A DNA stretch of 64,000 nucleotides from Prevotella sp. (GCA_017623155.1 JAGAPR010000029.1:1-64000), one strand, 5' to 3'; shown: positions 54,342-63,458, counted from the stretch's first letter. Made by a program: numbers and translations. Notes: generated by a model not told the origin, from the sequence alone.

Positions 54342-55520
54342 TCAGTGATGGAACAGGCGCACGCCGGTGAAAGCCATCGCGATATCGTATTTGTCGCAGG
54401 TTTCTATCACGTTGTCGTCGCGTACCGAGCCGCCGGCCTGTGCTATATACTGTACGCCGCTCTTGTGGGCGCGTTCAATATTGTCGCCGAACGGGAAGAA
54501 AGCGTCGCTTCCCAGTGCCACGCCTGTGTTGCGGGCAATCCATTCTTTCTTCTCTTCCATGGTGAGCACTTCGGGCTTTTCATTGAAGAACAGTTGCCAA
54601 GTGCCGTCGCGCAGCACGTCGTCATGGTCTTCGCTGATGTATACGTCGATGGTGTTGTCGCGGTCGGCGCGGCGTATCTTGTCCACAAACGGCAGGTTCA
54701 TCACTTTCGGATGCTGGCGCAGCCACCATATATCGGCTTTGTTGCCGGCAAGGCGTGTGCAGTGGATACGGCTCTGCTGGCCGGCTCCGATGCCTATTGC
54801 CTGTCCGTCTTTCACGTAACATACGGAGTTGCTCTGGGTGTATTTCAGAGTGATGAGGGCTATGACGAGGTCGCGACGGGCCTCTTCGGTAAATGTCTTG
54901 TTCTTCGTAGGGATGTTGTCGAACAGTGCCGGGTCGTTGAGGTCTATCTCGTTGCGTCCCTGCTCGAACGTCACGCCGAAGACTTGCTTGCGTTCTATCT
55001 TCTCGGGTGTGTATCCGGGGTCGATTTTTATCACGTTATATGTGCCCTTGCGCTTCTCTTTCAGTATCTCTATGGCCTCGGGAGTATAGTCCGGGGCTAT
55101 CACTCCGTCGCTGACCTCGCGCTTTATCAGCATGGCGGTGGCGGCGTCGCAAGTGTCGCTCAGTGCCACGAAATCACCGTAAGAACTCATGCGGTCGGCT
55201 CCTCTGGCGCGTGCGTAGGCACATGCTATTGGCGACAGTTCTTTCACGTCGTCTACGAAATAGATCTTTTTCAACGTGTCGTCGAGCGGCAGTCCCACGG
55301 CGGCTCCGGCGGGCGATACGTGCTTGAACGATGCGGCGGCTGGCAGTCCGGTGGCCGCTTTCAGCTCTTTCACAAGCTGCCAGCTGTTCAGCGCGTCGAG
55401 AAAGTTGATGTATCCCGGGCGGCCGTTTATCACTTCGAGCGGCAGTTCGCCCTCGGTCATGAATATGCATGACGGTTTCTGGTTGGGATTACATCCGTAC
55501 TTCAATTCCAGTTCTTTCAT
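54342..55520 (-). CDS. Stand-alone AICAR formyltransferase (PurH-like)
   Basis: 392 residues. It matches the AICAR transformylase part of PurH: LKYGCNPNQKPS near the N-terminus, FKHVSPAGAAVG with the catalytic Lys-His pair, and SDAFFPFGDNIERAHKSGV and GGSVRDDNVIETCDKYDIAM near the C-terminus. The IMP cyclohydrolase domain (about 200 residues) that usually precedes it is absent, and the protein starts cleanly, so it is a natural single-domain form rather than a broken one. It would make formyl-AICAR in purine synthesis. Bacteroidetes often carry such a form next to a full purH elsewhere. Confidence 0.9.
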   Translation of the reverse strand: MKELELKYGCNPNQKPSCIFMTEGELPLEVINGRPGYINFLDALNSWQLVKELKAATGLPAAASFKHVSPAGAAVGLPLDDTLKKIYFVDDVKELSPIACAYARARGADRMSSYGDFVALSDTCDAATAMLIKREVSDGVIAPDYTPEAIEILKEKRKGTYNVIKIDPGYTPEKIERKQVFGVTFEQGRNEIDLNDPALFDNIPTKNKTFTEEARRDLVIALITLKYTQSNSVCYVKDGQAIGIGAGQQSRIHCTRLAGNKADIWWLRQHPKVMNLPFVDKIRRADRDNTIDVYISEDHDDVLRDGTWQLFFNEKPEVLTMEEKKEWIARNTGVALGSDAFFPFGDNIERAHKSGVQYIAQAGGSVRDDNVIETCDKYDIAMAFTGVRLFHH

Positions 55521-55558
55521 ACCTTATTATTAATATGTTGTTTTTTTGAATGCTTGTG

Positions 55559-55987
55559 TCACTTTTTCTTCAATTCCATGACTTTTTTACCGGTCTTGTC
55601 GCTCAGTTCGAGGGTTCCGTTGCCTGTGAATTTAAACTTGTCCACGCTGTTGAGGGCATCGAGAACCTTTTGCTCCACATCCATTTTGGCGCACATCATC
55701 CGTGTGCTGCCCATGTGTCCGAAGTTTATCTTTCCGGTTTTCGCGTCGGCTTCAAGGCCGCCTGTGAGCCGGTTGCAGCTTGTGCTGCCGTATACTCTGC
55801 TCTCGGCGATGTTGAAACCGATGAACGGTTCGTTCTCCACATCGGCCGCTTTAATCTCTTCACCGTTCACTTTCACTATGCTCCACTCGCCTCCGAGTTT
55901 GTAGACAGATGTTGCCTTGTTGCTTGTTCCGCATGAAACGAGCGCTGCCATCACGCCCGCCACGGTCAAAAAATTCTTTATTTTCAT
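55559..55987 (-). CDS. META-domain lipoprotein
   Basis: 142 residues. Lipoprotein signal MKIKNFLTVAGVMAALVSC with Cys at residue 19. The rest is a META domain (GEWSIVKVNGEEI, FIGFNIAESRVYGSTSCNRL, GHMGSTRMMCA), a fold found in HslJ-type envelope stress proteins. Its role is not defined. It lies 38 bp upstream of the AICAR formyltransferase gene, same strand, with its own promoter. Confidence 0.85.
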   Translation of the reverse strand: MKIKNFLTVAGVMAALVSCGTSNKATSVYKLGGEWSIVKVNGEEIKAADVENEPFIGFNIAESRVYGSTSCNRLTGGLEADAKTGKINFGHMGSTRMMCAKMDVEQKVLDALNSVDKFKFTGNGTLELSDKTGKKVMELKKK

Positions 55988-56075
55988 TGTCTTGATGTAT
56001 TGTTTTGTTATTATTTCCTACAAGAATTACTTTGTTATTTACAAAAAGCTGTCCCGCTTGCATGCAAACGGGGCA

Positions 56076-56084
56076 GCAAAGATA
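56076..56084 (-). promoter_or_regulatory. Promoter of the META gene (-7 box)
   Basis: TATCTTTGC on the minus strand, 88 bp before the start codon. Confidence 0.6.
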
Positions 56085-56154
56085 ATGCTTTTGTATTTCA
56101 CTTACAAACTTTGTGCCGATTACTTTTGCTTTTTTGTATGTCGGCGATGTCTTG

Positions 56155-56607
56155 TCAGTTGTCGATGTTTATCACTTTATAGTTGCTGTCGAATGTTATT
56201 TCGAGTCCTGACGACAGTTTCACTTCGCATTTGTTGTTTTTCTTTTCTATCTCCACAACTTTTGTCCGCGGATAATGGCTTTTCAGATAGTTCCTGACTG
56301 CTTTCGGAACGAGAGCCTCCGGCACGGCACCAGTTTTCACGGATATTTCTTTCCATTTGCCGTTACCGTCAAACTCTATTTTGCTTCCGTTGGTGAACAC
56401 CACGTCGTAGCTTGTCTTCTCGAAGAAGCCCGTTTCCATTTTTACCATTGCCACCTTGCATTTGCCGAAGTTGGTCTTTATCGTTTTCTGTGCCACGCCC
56501 GGCAGTTCTGCCAGTGTTATCGCCTTTTCGTTACCCGCATTTGCTGTGGCACTCATCATGAAGACGCACATTATCGTCATGATAATTCTTCTTACTTTTT
56601 CTTTCAT
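56155..56607 (-). CDS. PepSY-like exported protein
   Basis: 150 residues. A signal peptide (IIMTIMCVFMMSATANAG) is followed by two repeats of a PepSY-like fold (ELPGVAQKTIKTNFGKCKVAMV...TNGSKIEFDGNGKWKEI; VPKAVRNYLKSHYPRTKVVEIE...LSSGLEITFDSNYKV; described by position, about 33-85 and 98-147). Family members are periplasmic, of unknown function. A -7-like box (TACATTTG) lies at 56649-56656 on the minus strand. Confidence 0.82.
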   Translation of the reverse strand: MKEKVRRIIMTIMCVFMMSATANAGNEKAITLAELPGVAQKTIKTNFGKCKVAMVKMETGFFEKTSYDVVFTNGSKIEFDGNGKWKEISVKTGAVPEALVPKAVRNYLKSHYPRTKVVEIEKKNNKCEVKLSSGLEITFDSNYKVINIDN

Positions 56608-56648
56608 AATACTGTTCTTTTTAAAGTTATTACTGTTTGATTACGCCA

Positions 56649-56656
56649 CAAATGTA
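56649..56656 (-). promoter_or_regulatory. Putative promoter of the PepSY-like gene
   Basis: TACATTTG on the minus strand, 42 bp upstream of the start codon, fits TAnnTTTG. Confidence 0.45.
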
Positions 56657-56729
56657 GTGATAATATCTGATATGGCAAGCAAGGCAAAACACATCTTAAC
56701 CATCTTTGGGCTTTTATGCGCATAAAATG

Positions 56730-59177
56730 TTAAATCACCGTTGCCGTCTGTCCGGCGTGCAGGCTCAGTTTTTTCGACTTCCCGTTATATCTCAGCGTGG
56801 TGCTGCCGCCTTTCCGCGATGTGATTTTAAGTGCGGTGACCCGGCCTTTGCTCCATTTCATGTCGACAACAAAGCCGCCGCGGGCGCAGATACCGCTCAC
56901 GCTGCCCTCGTTCCACTGTGCCGGGAGTGCCGGGAGCAGTGTTATCTCCGTTGCGGACGACTGCATCAGCATCTCTATGACACCGGCGCAACCGCCGAAG
57001 TTGCCGTCTATCTGAAACGGGGAGTGGGCATCGAGCAGGTTGGGATACGTGCCTCCGCCGCGCCGTGCGTCCTTTCCCGTATATCCGTCGGGACTGATAT
57101 AGTTCAGCAGTCGTCGGTAGATGCGGTAGGCTCCGTCGGCATCGAGCAACCGTGCGTACAGGTTCACGCGCCATCCGGTGCTCCATCCTGTGGTCTTGTC
57201 GCCTTTAATCTCGAGCGTTCGGGCGCAAGCCTTTGCAAGGTCGGGTGTGGCCTTTACAGACAGGTGATGTCCGGGATACAGTCCGAAGAGGTGCGATTGA
57301 TGGCGATGCTTCGGGTCTTGGTCCTTGAAGTCGTGATACCATTCCTGTAAATTGCCGGCCGCTCCTATCTTATATGGCTCCAAACGGGCGAGTGTGCGGT
57401 CGGCTTCGCGCACGAAGTCGCGGTCTGTGCCGAGCGTTCGGGCCGCTTCGCGGGCGTTGATGAGGCACTCGCGTATCATCGCGAGATCGGAAGTGTTGCC
57501 ATACGAGGTGGCCGCCGCGTATCCTTCGGGTGTTACAAACTTGTTCTCGGGCGATGTTCCGGGCGATGTCATCAGTCTTCCGTTCTTTTCTGTCAGCCAG
57601 TCGATGCAGAATTCGGCTGCACCTTTGAGCAGCGGGTAGTTGTCGGCGAGGAATTTTTTATCTTGTGTGAAGAGATAATGCTCCCATATATGCGTGCTCA
57701 CCCATGCACCGCCCATGTTCCAACAGGCCCACGAGGGGTCGCCGGCATGCAGCCCCACGGGGCAGGTCATGGCCCAGATGTCGGTGTTGTGGCCGAGACA
57801 CCAGCCCCGTTTCACTCCGTAATACTCGCGCGCCGTGGCCCGTCCCGTCGTGGCGAGGTTGCCGATGAAGCCCAACAGCGGCTTGTGCATCTCGCTGAGG
57901 TTGGCCGTCTCGGCTGCCCAGTAGTTTTCTTCGAGGTTGATGTTGGCGGTGTAGTTGCAGCTCCACGGCGGTGTCAGCCGCTCGTTCCACAGTCCTTGCA
58001 GGTTTGCGGGCACTCCCTCGGTGCGCGAGCATGATATCAGCAGGTAGCGGCCATACTGGAAATACAGTGCTTCAAGTTCGGGATTTGTCTGGTTCTCCTC
58101 TGTATACAGTCGCAGCTGACGGTCTGTCGGCAGCGCGGCGATGGCGGCATCGGTGCGTCCGAGGTCGAGGCTCACACGCCCGAAAAACCGCTGGTAGTCG
58201 TACAGATGTGTGTGATAAAGCTCGTCGTAGGTCTTTTTCGCCGCGCGGCCTATGCGTTTCTTGGCCTGTGTGCGGTAGTCGCGGCCGTCGGTGGCGGGAT
58301 TTTTGTCGAAGCCGTTGAAACTCGTCACGTTGGTGATGAATATCAGCACGTCGCCGCAATTCTCGAGTTTCAAGTCGCCCGAGGGGAACGATGATATTTG
58401 CCCGGTGCCGCTCTTGTCGACAGCGCGTATGATTGTTCTGAAACGAATGCCCCGCGACGGGTCGTATACGATGCGCTCGTCGTCGGCCACGCCTTTGTAA
58501 TAGCTCGGGAACGACTTGTGTGCCGCATATCCCTCGGCGGTAATTTCGCCATTGGCGGCCGTCACCGAGCATGGCAGTTGCGACTGAAAGCGCAGCACGG
58601 CATTAACCTTTCCTCCATCGGCCTTTATCCTGACGATAATCACTGAGTCGGGTGCCGAGGCGAAATATTCTGTTGTCAGTGTCCCCTCGGCCGTGCGATA
58701 GCTTGTCGCGGCCATGGCGCAGGATATGTCGAGCCGGCGCCGGTAGTCGGTGATTGCCCGCCGCCTGTTCCCCGTATGCTCTATCGTGAGCTGTCCGAGC
58801 GGCTGGTATGTCTCGGTGTAATGTCCCTGAATTTTCCTGTTTGCCCGGTCGGCGGCGCGGTAATCGCCCTTGTCGAGCAGTGCCCTTATCTCGGGAATGG
58901 CCTTGTATGCTCCCGGTGTTGTCACTTCGGTGTCGGGCATTCCCGTCCACAGTGTTATGTCGTTGAGCGATATTCGGTCGGTGTGCGTGCCGCCGTATAC
59001 TGTTGCCCCGAGCGTGCCGTTGCCTATCACGAGTGCTTCCTCAAAGTGCTCTGCGGGCCGGTCGTAGTGCAGGGCGAGACGATTGTTGTCGTCAGCGGCC
59101 GCCACTGTCATTGCCGTCGCGCAGGCAATGGCGATTACCGGTGTTCTCATCCGGTTCCGTATACGTAGATTTTTCAT
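56730..59177 (-). CDS. Glycoside hydrolase family 95 (alpha-L-fucosidase type)
   Basis: 815 residues with a signal peptide (MRTPVIAIACATAMTVAAA). GH95 enzymes remove terminal alpha-1,2-fucose (some act on galactose) by inversion, for example from milk or mucin glycans. The N-terminal beta domain starts LHYDRPAEHFEEALVIGNGT. In the helical catalytic barrel, CNYTANINLEENYW (near 406) carries the conserved Asn pair, SPENKFVTPEGY (near 543) the likely acid Glu, and DAHSPFQIDGNFGG (near 716) the conserved Asp. No sorting tail is present, so it is probably periplasmic. No susC/susD pair is adjacent, so it is not in a visible polysaccharide-use locus. Confidence 0.92.
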   Translation of the reverse strand: MKNLRIRNRMRTPVIAIACATAMTVAAADDNNRLALHYDRPAEHFEEALVIGNGTLGATVYGGTHTDRISLNDITLWTGMPDTEVTTPGAYKAIPEIRALLDKGDYRAADRANRKIQGHYTETYQPLGQLTIEHTGNRRRAITDYRRRLDISCAMAATSYRTAEGTLTTEYFASAPDSVIIVRIKADGGKVNAVLRFQSQLPCSVTAANGEITAEGYAAHKSFPSYYKGVADDERIVYDPSRGIRFRTIIRAVDKSGTGQISSFPSGDLKLENCGDVLIFITNVTSFNGFDKNPATDGRDYRTQAKKRIGRAAKKTYDELYHTHLYDYQRFFGRVSLDLGRTDAAIAALPTDRQLRLYTEENQTNPELEALYFQYGRYLLISCSRTEGVPANLQGLWNERLTPPWSCNYTANINLEENYWAAETANLSEMHKPLLGFIGNLATTGRATAREYYGVKRGWCLGHNTDIWAMTCPVGLHAGDPSWACWNMGGAWVSTHIWEHYLFTQDKKFLADNYPLLKGAAEFCIDWLTEKNGRLMTSPGTSPENKFVTPEGYAAATSYGNTSDLAMIRECLINAREAARTLGTDRDFVREADRTLARLEPYKIGAAGNLQEWYHDFKDQDPKHRHQSHLFGLYPGHHLSVKATPDLAKACARTLEIKGDKTTGWSTGWRVNLYARLLDADGAYRIYRRLLNYISPDGYTGKDARRGGGTYPNLLDAHSPFQIDGNFGGCAGVIEMLMQSSATEITLLPALPAQWNEGSVSGICARGGFVVDMKWSKGRVTALKITSRKGGSTTLRYNGKSKKLSLHAGQTATVI

Positions 59178-59447
59178 TTGTCTTGTGGTTAGATGTTTGT
59201 ATATTCGTTATTTTTCTTTGTGATGCTCCAGAAAGAAGTGTTTTGTTGCTCTATTTCTTTGCGAAGTTCTTCTTCGATGGGCATATACGTCATATACTTG
59301 GCTGCAAATAGTTGTTGGCTCTCGTTGAGTACCGAGGTCAACATCTCCAATAAACTCTTGTGATATTGGCATTATTTTTTTTTATCAAGTGTCATAATTT
59401 AAATATTTTTCTCGTTTTTCTACTCTGCTATATATATAATGTATTTT

Positions 59448-59456
59448 GCAAAGATA
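59448..59456 (-). promoter_or_regulatory. Promoter upstream of the GH95 gene (-7 box)
   Basis: TATCTTTGC on the minus strand, preceded by TTAAAATTTG, nearly the same as the obgE promoter and the CRISPR repeat core (one base different over 20). It is 271 bp from the start codon, so the leader would be long, or it drives something else. Confidence 0.5.
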
Positions 59457-59559
59457 CAAATTTTAATTGATTTTTTTGCGGTTCATCCGATATTTGGGAA
59501 CACGGAGACATAAAGATATTTTTAAAGGTAAAAAGTAAAAAAAAACTCCGTGTCTCTGT

Positions 59560-59568
59560 CCCCCCCCC
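59560..59568. repeat. C9 homopolymer tract
   Basis: Nine C on the plus strand between the GH95 gene and repeat element copy 3. It has the same length as the tract at 53906-53914 but unrelated flanks. Confidence 0.8.
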
Positions 59569-59599
59569 TAAAAAACATAGCGTCCAGAAGTGAATGAAT

Positions 59600-59985
59600 G
59601 TAAAAATCGGAGTTAAATGTTAAATACAAAAAGTGCGGGAAAAAGTCGCCGTTTAGAAATTGCCTGTAATTTTAATTGACACTTTCCTGTCATTATTTAA
59701 AGGTTGTGATGCATTAATTCGGGGTAAGGTTGGCTTTTCGCCATTTTTTGCCTTGCAATAAGGCCGTAATTGCACTGCATTTACGGCCTTATTGCGTTCC
59801 AATTACGGCCTAATTGGAATGCAATTACGGCCTAATTGGAAAACAAGGCGGTTTTTTTTAGCATCGAAAAATGGCGTAAATCTTCGTAAGTATCTAATCT
59901 ATAAATATTTACGTAAAACGCTCCGTAATTCGCGTATTTGCGCCAAAAAACTTTTTTGTGAAAAAGAATCGATTCTCAGAGCACT
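59600..59985 (-). repeat. Dispersed intergenic element, copy 3 (inverted)
   Basis: The minus strand shows the same order as copy 2: left block (59979-59921) starting CTGAGAATCGATTC and including GGCGCAAATACGCGAATTA, then GCCTTGTTTTCC and the 22-bp core (59837-59750). The right block is weakly conserved here. It lies between the divergent GH95 and sigma-factor genes. Confidence 0.75.
59750..59837 (-). repeat. Core of copy 3: four tandem 22-bp units
   Basis: Read on the minus strand from 59837, the four units follow copy 1 in orientation (three forward, last inverted) and differ from it at only a few bases. The GGCC centres again recur every 22 bp. Confidence 0.85.
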
Positions 59986-60207
59986 TTGTCTAAAAACTGT
60001 CCACAATTTTTTTAACAGCACTTTAAATCTATTAACCAAAAGCGATAACTTATAAATGGTGATGCGGAGCCCGGTGTAAAAAGGTTAATGACTTCGTTTT
60101 GTGACGAGAAAATTAGGTTTTAATAAAAAAAACATTATTTTCGTTGTAGTTTTTCGGGGTGCTTCTGCGACTAACGGACAGAACGATTTAAACAAAACGA
60201 CAAGACA

Positions 60208-60702
60208 ATGAAAAAAGACGAAAAGGAATTCGAGCGGATGGTGCACGCGTACAAAAGTACGATATACACCGTATGCTACATGTTTTCCAAAGACCAAGAC
60301 GAGGTGAACGACCTGTTTCAGGAAGTGCTGATAAACCTGTGGCTGAGTTTCGGCACGTTCGAGGGGCGCAGCGACATCAGGACATGGATTTACAGGGTGA
60401 GCCTCAATGTGTGCGTGTCGATAGACCGCAAGAAGCGTAAAGCCGGGCGGAGGATACCGTTGGAGATGGACATCAACCCGTTTGAGGAGACCGACAGCAA
60501 CTCGCGGCAGATGGAAATGCTGAGAAAAAGGATTTCGAAGCTCGCCCCGTTCGACCGCGCCGTCATCATGCTCTGGCTCGAGAACATGAGCTACGACGAC
60601 ATCGGAGCCGTGGTGGGAATAAGTGCCAAGAACGTGTCGGTGAGGCTTTACAGAATAAAAGAGCAGCTCCGCAACATGAGCGACGGGGCCGGCGACAAAT
60701 AA
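60208..60702 (+). CDS. ECF-type RNA polymerase sigma factor
   Basis: 164 residues. Region 2 is seen in YKSTIYTVCYMFSKDQDEVNDLFQEVLINLW (about 15-45) and region 4 in FDRAVIMLWLENMSYDDIGAVVGISAKNVSVRLYRIK (about 112-148; key residues given by position). It would direct polymerase to a specific promoter set. No classical FecR-type anti-sigma gene follows; the next gene, 61 bp on, encodes a membrane protein that might play that role. It is not linked to a susC/D locus. Confidence 0.88.
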   Translation: MKKDEKEFERMVHAYKSTIYTVCYMFSKDQDEVNDLFQEVLINLWLSFGTFEGRSDIRTWIYRVSLNVCVSIDRKKRKAGRRIPLEMDINPFEETDSNSRQMEMLRKRISKLAPFDRAVIMLWLENMSYDDIGAVVGISAKNVSVRLYRIKEQLRNMSDGAGDK

Positions 60703-60763
60703 AAACACCGGTATATAATAATAGGTAAGAGAATATTTAACAACCAGTAAAAACAATACGACA

Positions 60764-61336
60764 ATGGAGAATAATATGAACATCAACAACGAAATGGAGC
60801 AACTCAAAGAGCAACTCGCAATATTCAAGAAGAAACTCGACACGCAGACAATCGTCACCGACAAGATGTTGCGCGAGTCTACGCACTCGAAAATAATGTG
60901 GATGAGAAACCTCAACAGATACATAAGCATCGCAGGACTCTTCGTTTTGCCGATAGTATATGGAATACTGAAGTTTGCCGGAGTGCCTACGGAAGCTATT
61001 ATGGTGATAGTAATAATGATGATAGCCGAGGCTGTATGGAATTTTGTCACCACAAGGGGCATGAAAACTCTTGCTGCCGGAGAACTGCTCAAAGTGAAAG
61101 AAAGAATGCTTCGTTTCAAGCGAAGCGAGAAGCGGCAGATGATGATAGAGGTGCCGCTGATCATAGCATGGCTTATATGGGTGGGGATAACCGCTAACAC
61201 AGAATTCGCGATATCGTTCATCATCGGTGGAATTATCGGACTCGTGATAGCTTTCGTGCTGTTTGCCAAGGAAATGCGCTACATAGAGGAGATAAACAAG
61301 CAGATAGAGGAAGTGGAAAAAGACTTCGAGGAATAA
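60764..61336 (+). CDS. Membrane protein next to the sigma factor
   Basis: 190 residues with an N-terminal helical, charged segment (about 1-55) and four predicted membrane helices in two pairs (ISIAGLFVLPIVYGILKF, AIMVIVIMMIAEAVWNFV, VPLIIAWLIWVGITA, ISFIIGGIIGLVIAFVLF), then an acidic coiled C-terminus. I recognise no family. Position directly after an ECF sigma gene, shared strand and a terminator after it suggest one operon and a regulatory role such as membrane-bound anti-sigma factor (inference). Confidence 0.75.
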   Translation: MENNMNINNEMEQLKEQLAIFKKKLDTQTIVTDKMLRESTHSKIMWMRNLNRYISIAGLFVLPIVYGILKFAGVPTEAIMVIVIMMIAEAVWNFVTTRGMKTLAAGELLKVKERMLRFKRSEKRQMMIEVPLIIAWLIWVGITANTEFAISFIIGGIIGLVIAFVLFAKEMRYIEEINKQIEEVEKDFEE

Positions 61337-61369
61337 GCGAAAAACACTTGTAAGATATAAATTACCGCG

Positions 61370-61411
61370 GCGTGCAGTCGGAAGCGAGAGAGCTTCCGAC
61401 TGCACGCTTTT
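61370..61411 (+). terminator. Rho-independent terminator after the sigma operon
   Basis: A perfect 16-bp stem (GCGTGCAGTCGGAAGC at 61370-61385 with its complement at 61392-61407), a 6-base loop and a T-run. Confidence 0.92.
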
Positions 61412-61479
61412 CTGTTATTTGCCTGATAACAACGTCTTTTTGCTTGCTCGCACGGGCTCCTGCCGGCGTTAAGCGCAAC

Positions 61480-63456
61480 TTATAACGCTTTTATATACTC
61501 CCACAATTTGCGGTAGAAAGGGTGACGGGTCATTGTGGAAGCATCGCCGAGGATAATCAGTTTCATCCGTGCCCGGGTGATGGCGACGTTCATTCGGCGC
61601 AGATCTCGCAGGAAACCGATTTGTCCTTCGTCGTTCGAGCGCACGAGGGATATGAGTATCACGTCGCGTTCCTGTCCTTGAAAGCCGTCTACCGTGTTTA
61701 CGGATATGCGATGACGAAACGGTTTGAAGAAGTCGCTTTTGTATATTCTGCGACGCAGATATTGCACCTGTGCACGATAAGGGGATATCACTCCCACGTC
61801 AATACGCTCGTCGGTAATGCGCCGGCGACCGATTTTCAAGAAATAATCTTCGAGCGTTTTCAATGTCAATTCGGCCTCGGCCTTGTTTATCCGGCCGAAA
61901 TTCTCGCCCACAAACTGTTCTTTAAATGAAGAATTAAGAGTGGAGAATGAAGAATTAGGCTGTGCCGTGGAATATTTTTCACTCTTCACTCTTACTTCTT
62001 CACTCAAAGAAGAGGTGTCTATCCACTCCATGGGTGTGTCGAAATCGAGTATGCCGCGATACTTGACCTCCGGCGAAGCCTCCACCTCTCCGCCATAAAA
62101 CCAGTTGCTCGAGAAGCGCATTATGTCCTCGTTCATGCGATATTGCATGCGCAGAAGTGTGACGACATCGGGCTTTTGCTCCACGATACGCTCCATGAGA
62201 GTTTTCCCCAAGCCGGCTTTTAGCGCGGCGATACTCTTCACTGTGGGCGGAAGCTGGCAATGGTCGCCGGCGAAAATCACGCGCCCGGCGCGCCGGATGG
62301 CTATCCAACAAGCCGCTTCAAGGGCCTGAGCGGCCTCGTCGATGAACAAAGTGGAGAACCGTATGCCGTCGAGCAGGCGGTTGGCGCTGCCCACGAGTGT
62401 GCAGGCAACGACCCGCGCGTCGGCAAAAAGTTCGTTGTTGATGCGTATTTCAATCTCCGTGGCACGGCTTTTAAGACTCTCCATCCGGCTGTGCCAGCGC
62501 TCGTCGCCGCGTCGTCTGTTGGCCCGCAGGTCGCGGATGGCCTTGCGTATGCTCCATAGTTGGGGATAATCGGGATGTGCCTCAAATCGCCGTTCGTATG
62601 TGAATGACAGCATCTTGTCGTTGACGCGGGTGGGGTTGCCAATCCTCAACACGCTTATTCCGCGGTCGACGAGCTTTTCCGATATCCAGTCCACGGCCAT
62701 GTTGCTCTGCGCGCACACAAGAACCTGACTCTCGCGACGCAGCGTTTCGTATATGGCCTCTACGAGAGTGGTGGTCTTTCCCGTACCGGGCGGGCCGTGA
62801 ACGATGGCCACGTCTTTTGCCATGAGAACCTTGTTGACAGCCTGTTCCTGTGTGGTGTTGAGATAGGGGAAACGCATCGGCGTGAAAGTCAGCGTCTCGG
62901 CTTTCTGCCGTGAGTAGAATAAATCGCGCAGATATGCCAGCCGCCCCTTTCCGCGCATGACCTTGTCGAGCGCGGCGAACATGGCGCGGTAGCTCGTCTC
63001 GTCGAAAGACAGCTGCACACCGGCGTCTCCCGTTCCTTGCAAAGCGGCAATGTTTGTACCATCCGGAACGGTAACAACCATGCGGTCGCCGTCGACATAG
63101 CTCACCGTTCCCGTCACACTGTGCTTTATCCGGGTGCCGGCGGCTTTCTCACGATTGCCTTTCACCGCATTATTTTCTTCCTCAACGGTGAAGAAAACGA
63201 CCGGTCTTCCGAACTCAAAGTTATGCTCTATGTCTGTGTCTGCGAGGCGAAATACCTCAATCGCGAGTTGATTTAGCGAGTTGTAATAACTGCGGGCAAC
63301 CCGAAGCGGGAACCAAGCGTCGCCCCGTTTTATGATACGGCGCAACCCCATCTCGTCCGTCTGGCGGCGAAATGTCTCCTTGTCGGCATTGTATTCCAAT
63401 TCGAGCAGCAGCCTCTGACGCTGCAATTCGAGTACGGGTGACGCTGTTTCTGACAT
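61480..63456 (-). CDS. UPF1/IGHMBP2-like superfamily 1 helicase with an internal insertion
   Basis: 658 residues. Motif I is VHGPPGTGKTTTLVEAIYE (near 220), motif II LFIDEAAQALEAAC (near 372), with QLPPTVKS, QYRMNEDIMRF and, at the end, VDGFQGQERDVILISLVRSN and RRMNVAITRARMKL. These define the AAA_11/AAA_12 helicases, which act on DNA or RNA; the bacterial role is not well known. Residues about 485-511 (EEVRVKSEK...NSSFSTLNSS) interrupt the domain between motifs. They come from an inverted repeat of intergenic type (61924-62004) that keeps the frame. It begins 2 bp after the YhcH gene. Confidence 0.9.
   Translation of the reverse strand: MSETASPVLELQRQRLLLELEYNADKETFRRQTDEMGLRRIIKRGDAWFPLRVARSYYNSLNQLAIEVFRLADTDIEHNFEFGRPVVFFTVEEENNAVKGNREKAAGTRIKHSVTGTVSYVDGDRMVVTVPDGTNIAALQGTGDAGVQLSFDETSYRAMFAALDKVMRGKGRLAYLRDLFYSRQKAETLTFTPMRFPYLNTTQEQAVNKVLMAKDVAIVHGPPGTGKTTTLVEAIYETLRRESQVLVCAQSNMAVDWISEKLVDRGISVLRIGNPTRVNDKMLSFTYERRFEAHPDYPQLWSIRKAIRDLRANRRRGDERWHSRMESLKSRATEIEIRINNELFADARVVACTLVGSANRLLDGIRFSTLFIDEAAQALEAACWIAIRRAGRVIFAGDHCQLPPTVKSIAALKAGLGKTLMERIVEQKPDVVTLLRMQYRMNEDIMRFSSNWFYGGEVEASPEVKYRGILDFDTPMEWIDTSSLSEEVRVKSEKYSTAQPNSSFSTLNSSFKEQFVGENFGRINKAEAELTLKTLEDYFLKIGRRRITDERIDVGVISPYRAQVQYLRRRIYKSDFFKPFRHRISVNTVDGFQGQERDVILISLVRSNDEGQIGFLRDLRRMNVAITRARMKLIILGDASTMTRHPFYRKLWEYIKAL
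61924..62004. repeat. Inverted-repeat insertion inside the helicase gene
   Basis: The left arm on the plus strand (AATGAAGAATTAAGAGTGG then AGAATGAAGAATT) and the right arm (reverse complement of AGTGAAGAAGTAAGAGTGAA then GAGTGAAAAAT) are imperfect inverted copies. The sequence type, rich in GAAGAATTAAGAGTG, is one I know from intergenic DNA of Bacteroidetes. The length of about 81 bp is a multiple of three, so the frame stays open. Confidence 0.65.
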
Positions 63457-63458
63457 GT

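Larger units (their letters stand above)
59178..60207. other. Long divergent intergenic region with repeat element copy 3
   Basis: About 1 kb without a convincing gene. It holds the GH95 promoter-like box (59448-59456, minus), a C9 tract (59560-59568), and the inverted third copy of the dispersed element. I saw no clear promoter for the sigma-factor gene. Confidence 0.6.

Noticed and set aside
54225..55472. 415-residue plus-strand open frame opposite the AICAR formyltransferase
   Set aside because: The minus strand carries unmistakable AICAR transformylase motifs; the plus frame is Cys/His/Val-rich with no family signature.
54342..55520. purH truncated by mutation
   Set aside because: The protein starts cleanly at a family-like N-terminus (LKYGCNPNQKPS) and is full length for a stand-alone AICAR transformylase, so it is not a pseudogene.
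60085..61269. 394-residue minus-strand open frame opposite the sigma factor and membrane protein
   Set aside because: The plus strand has a clear ECF sigma factor with regions 2 and 4; the minus frame is a shadow.
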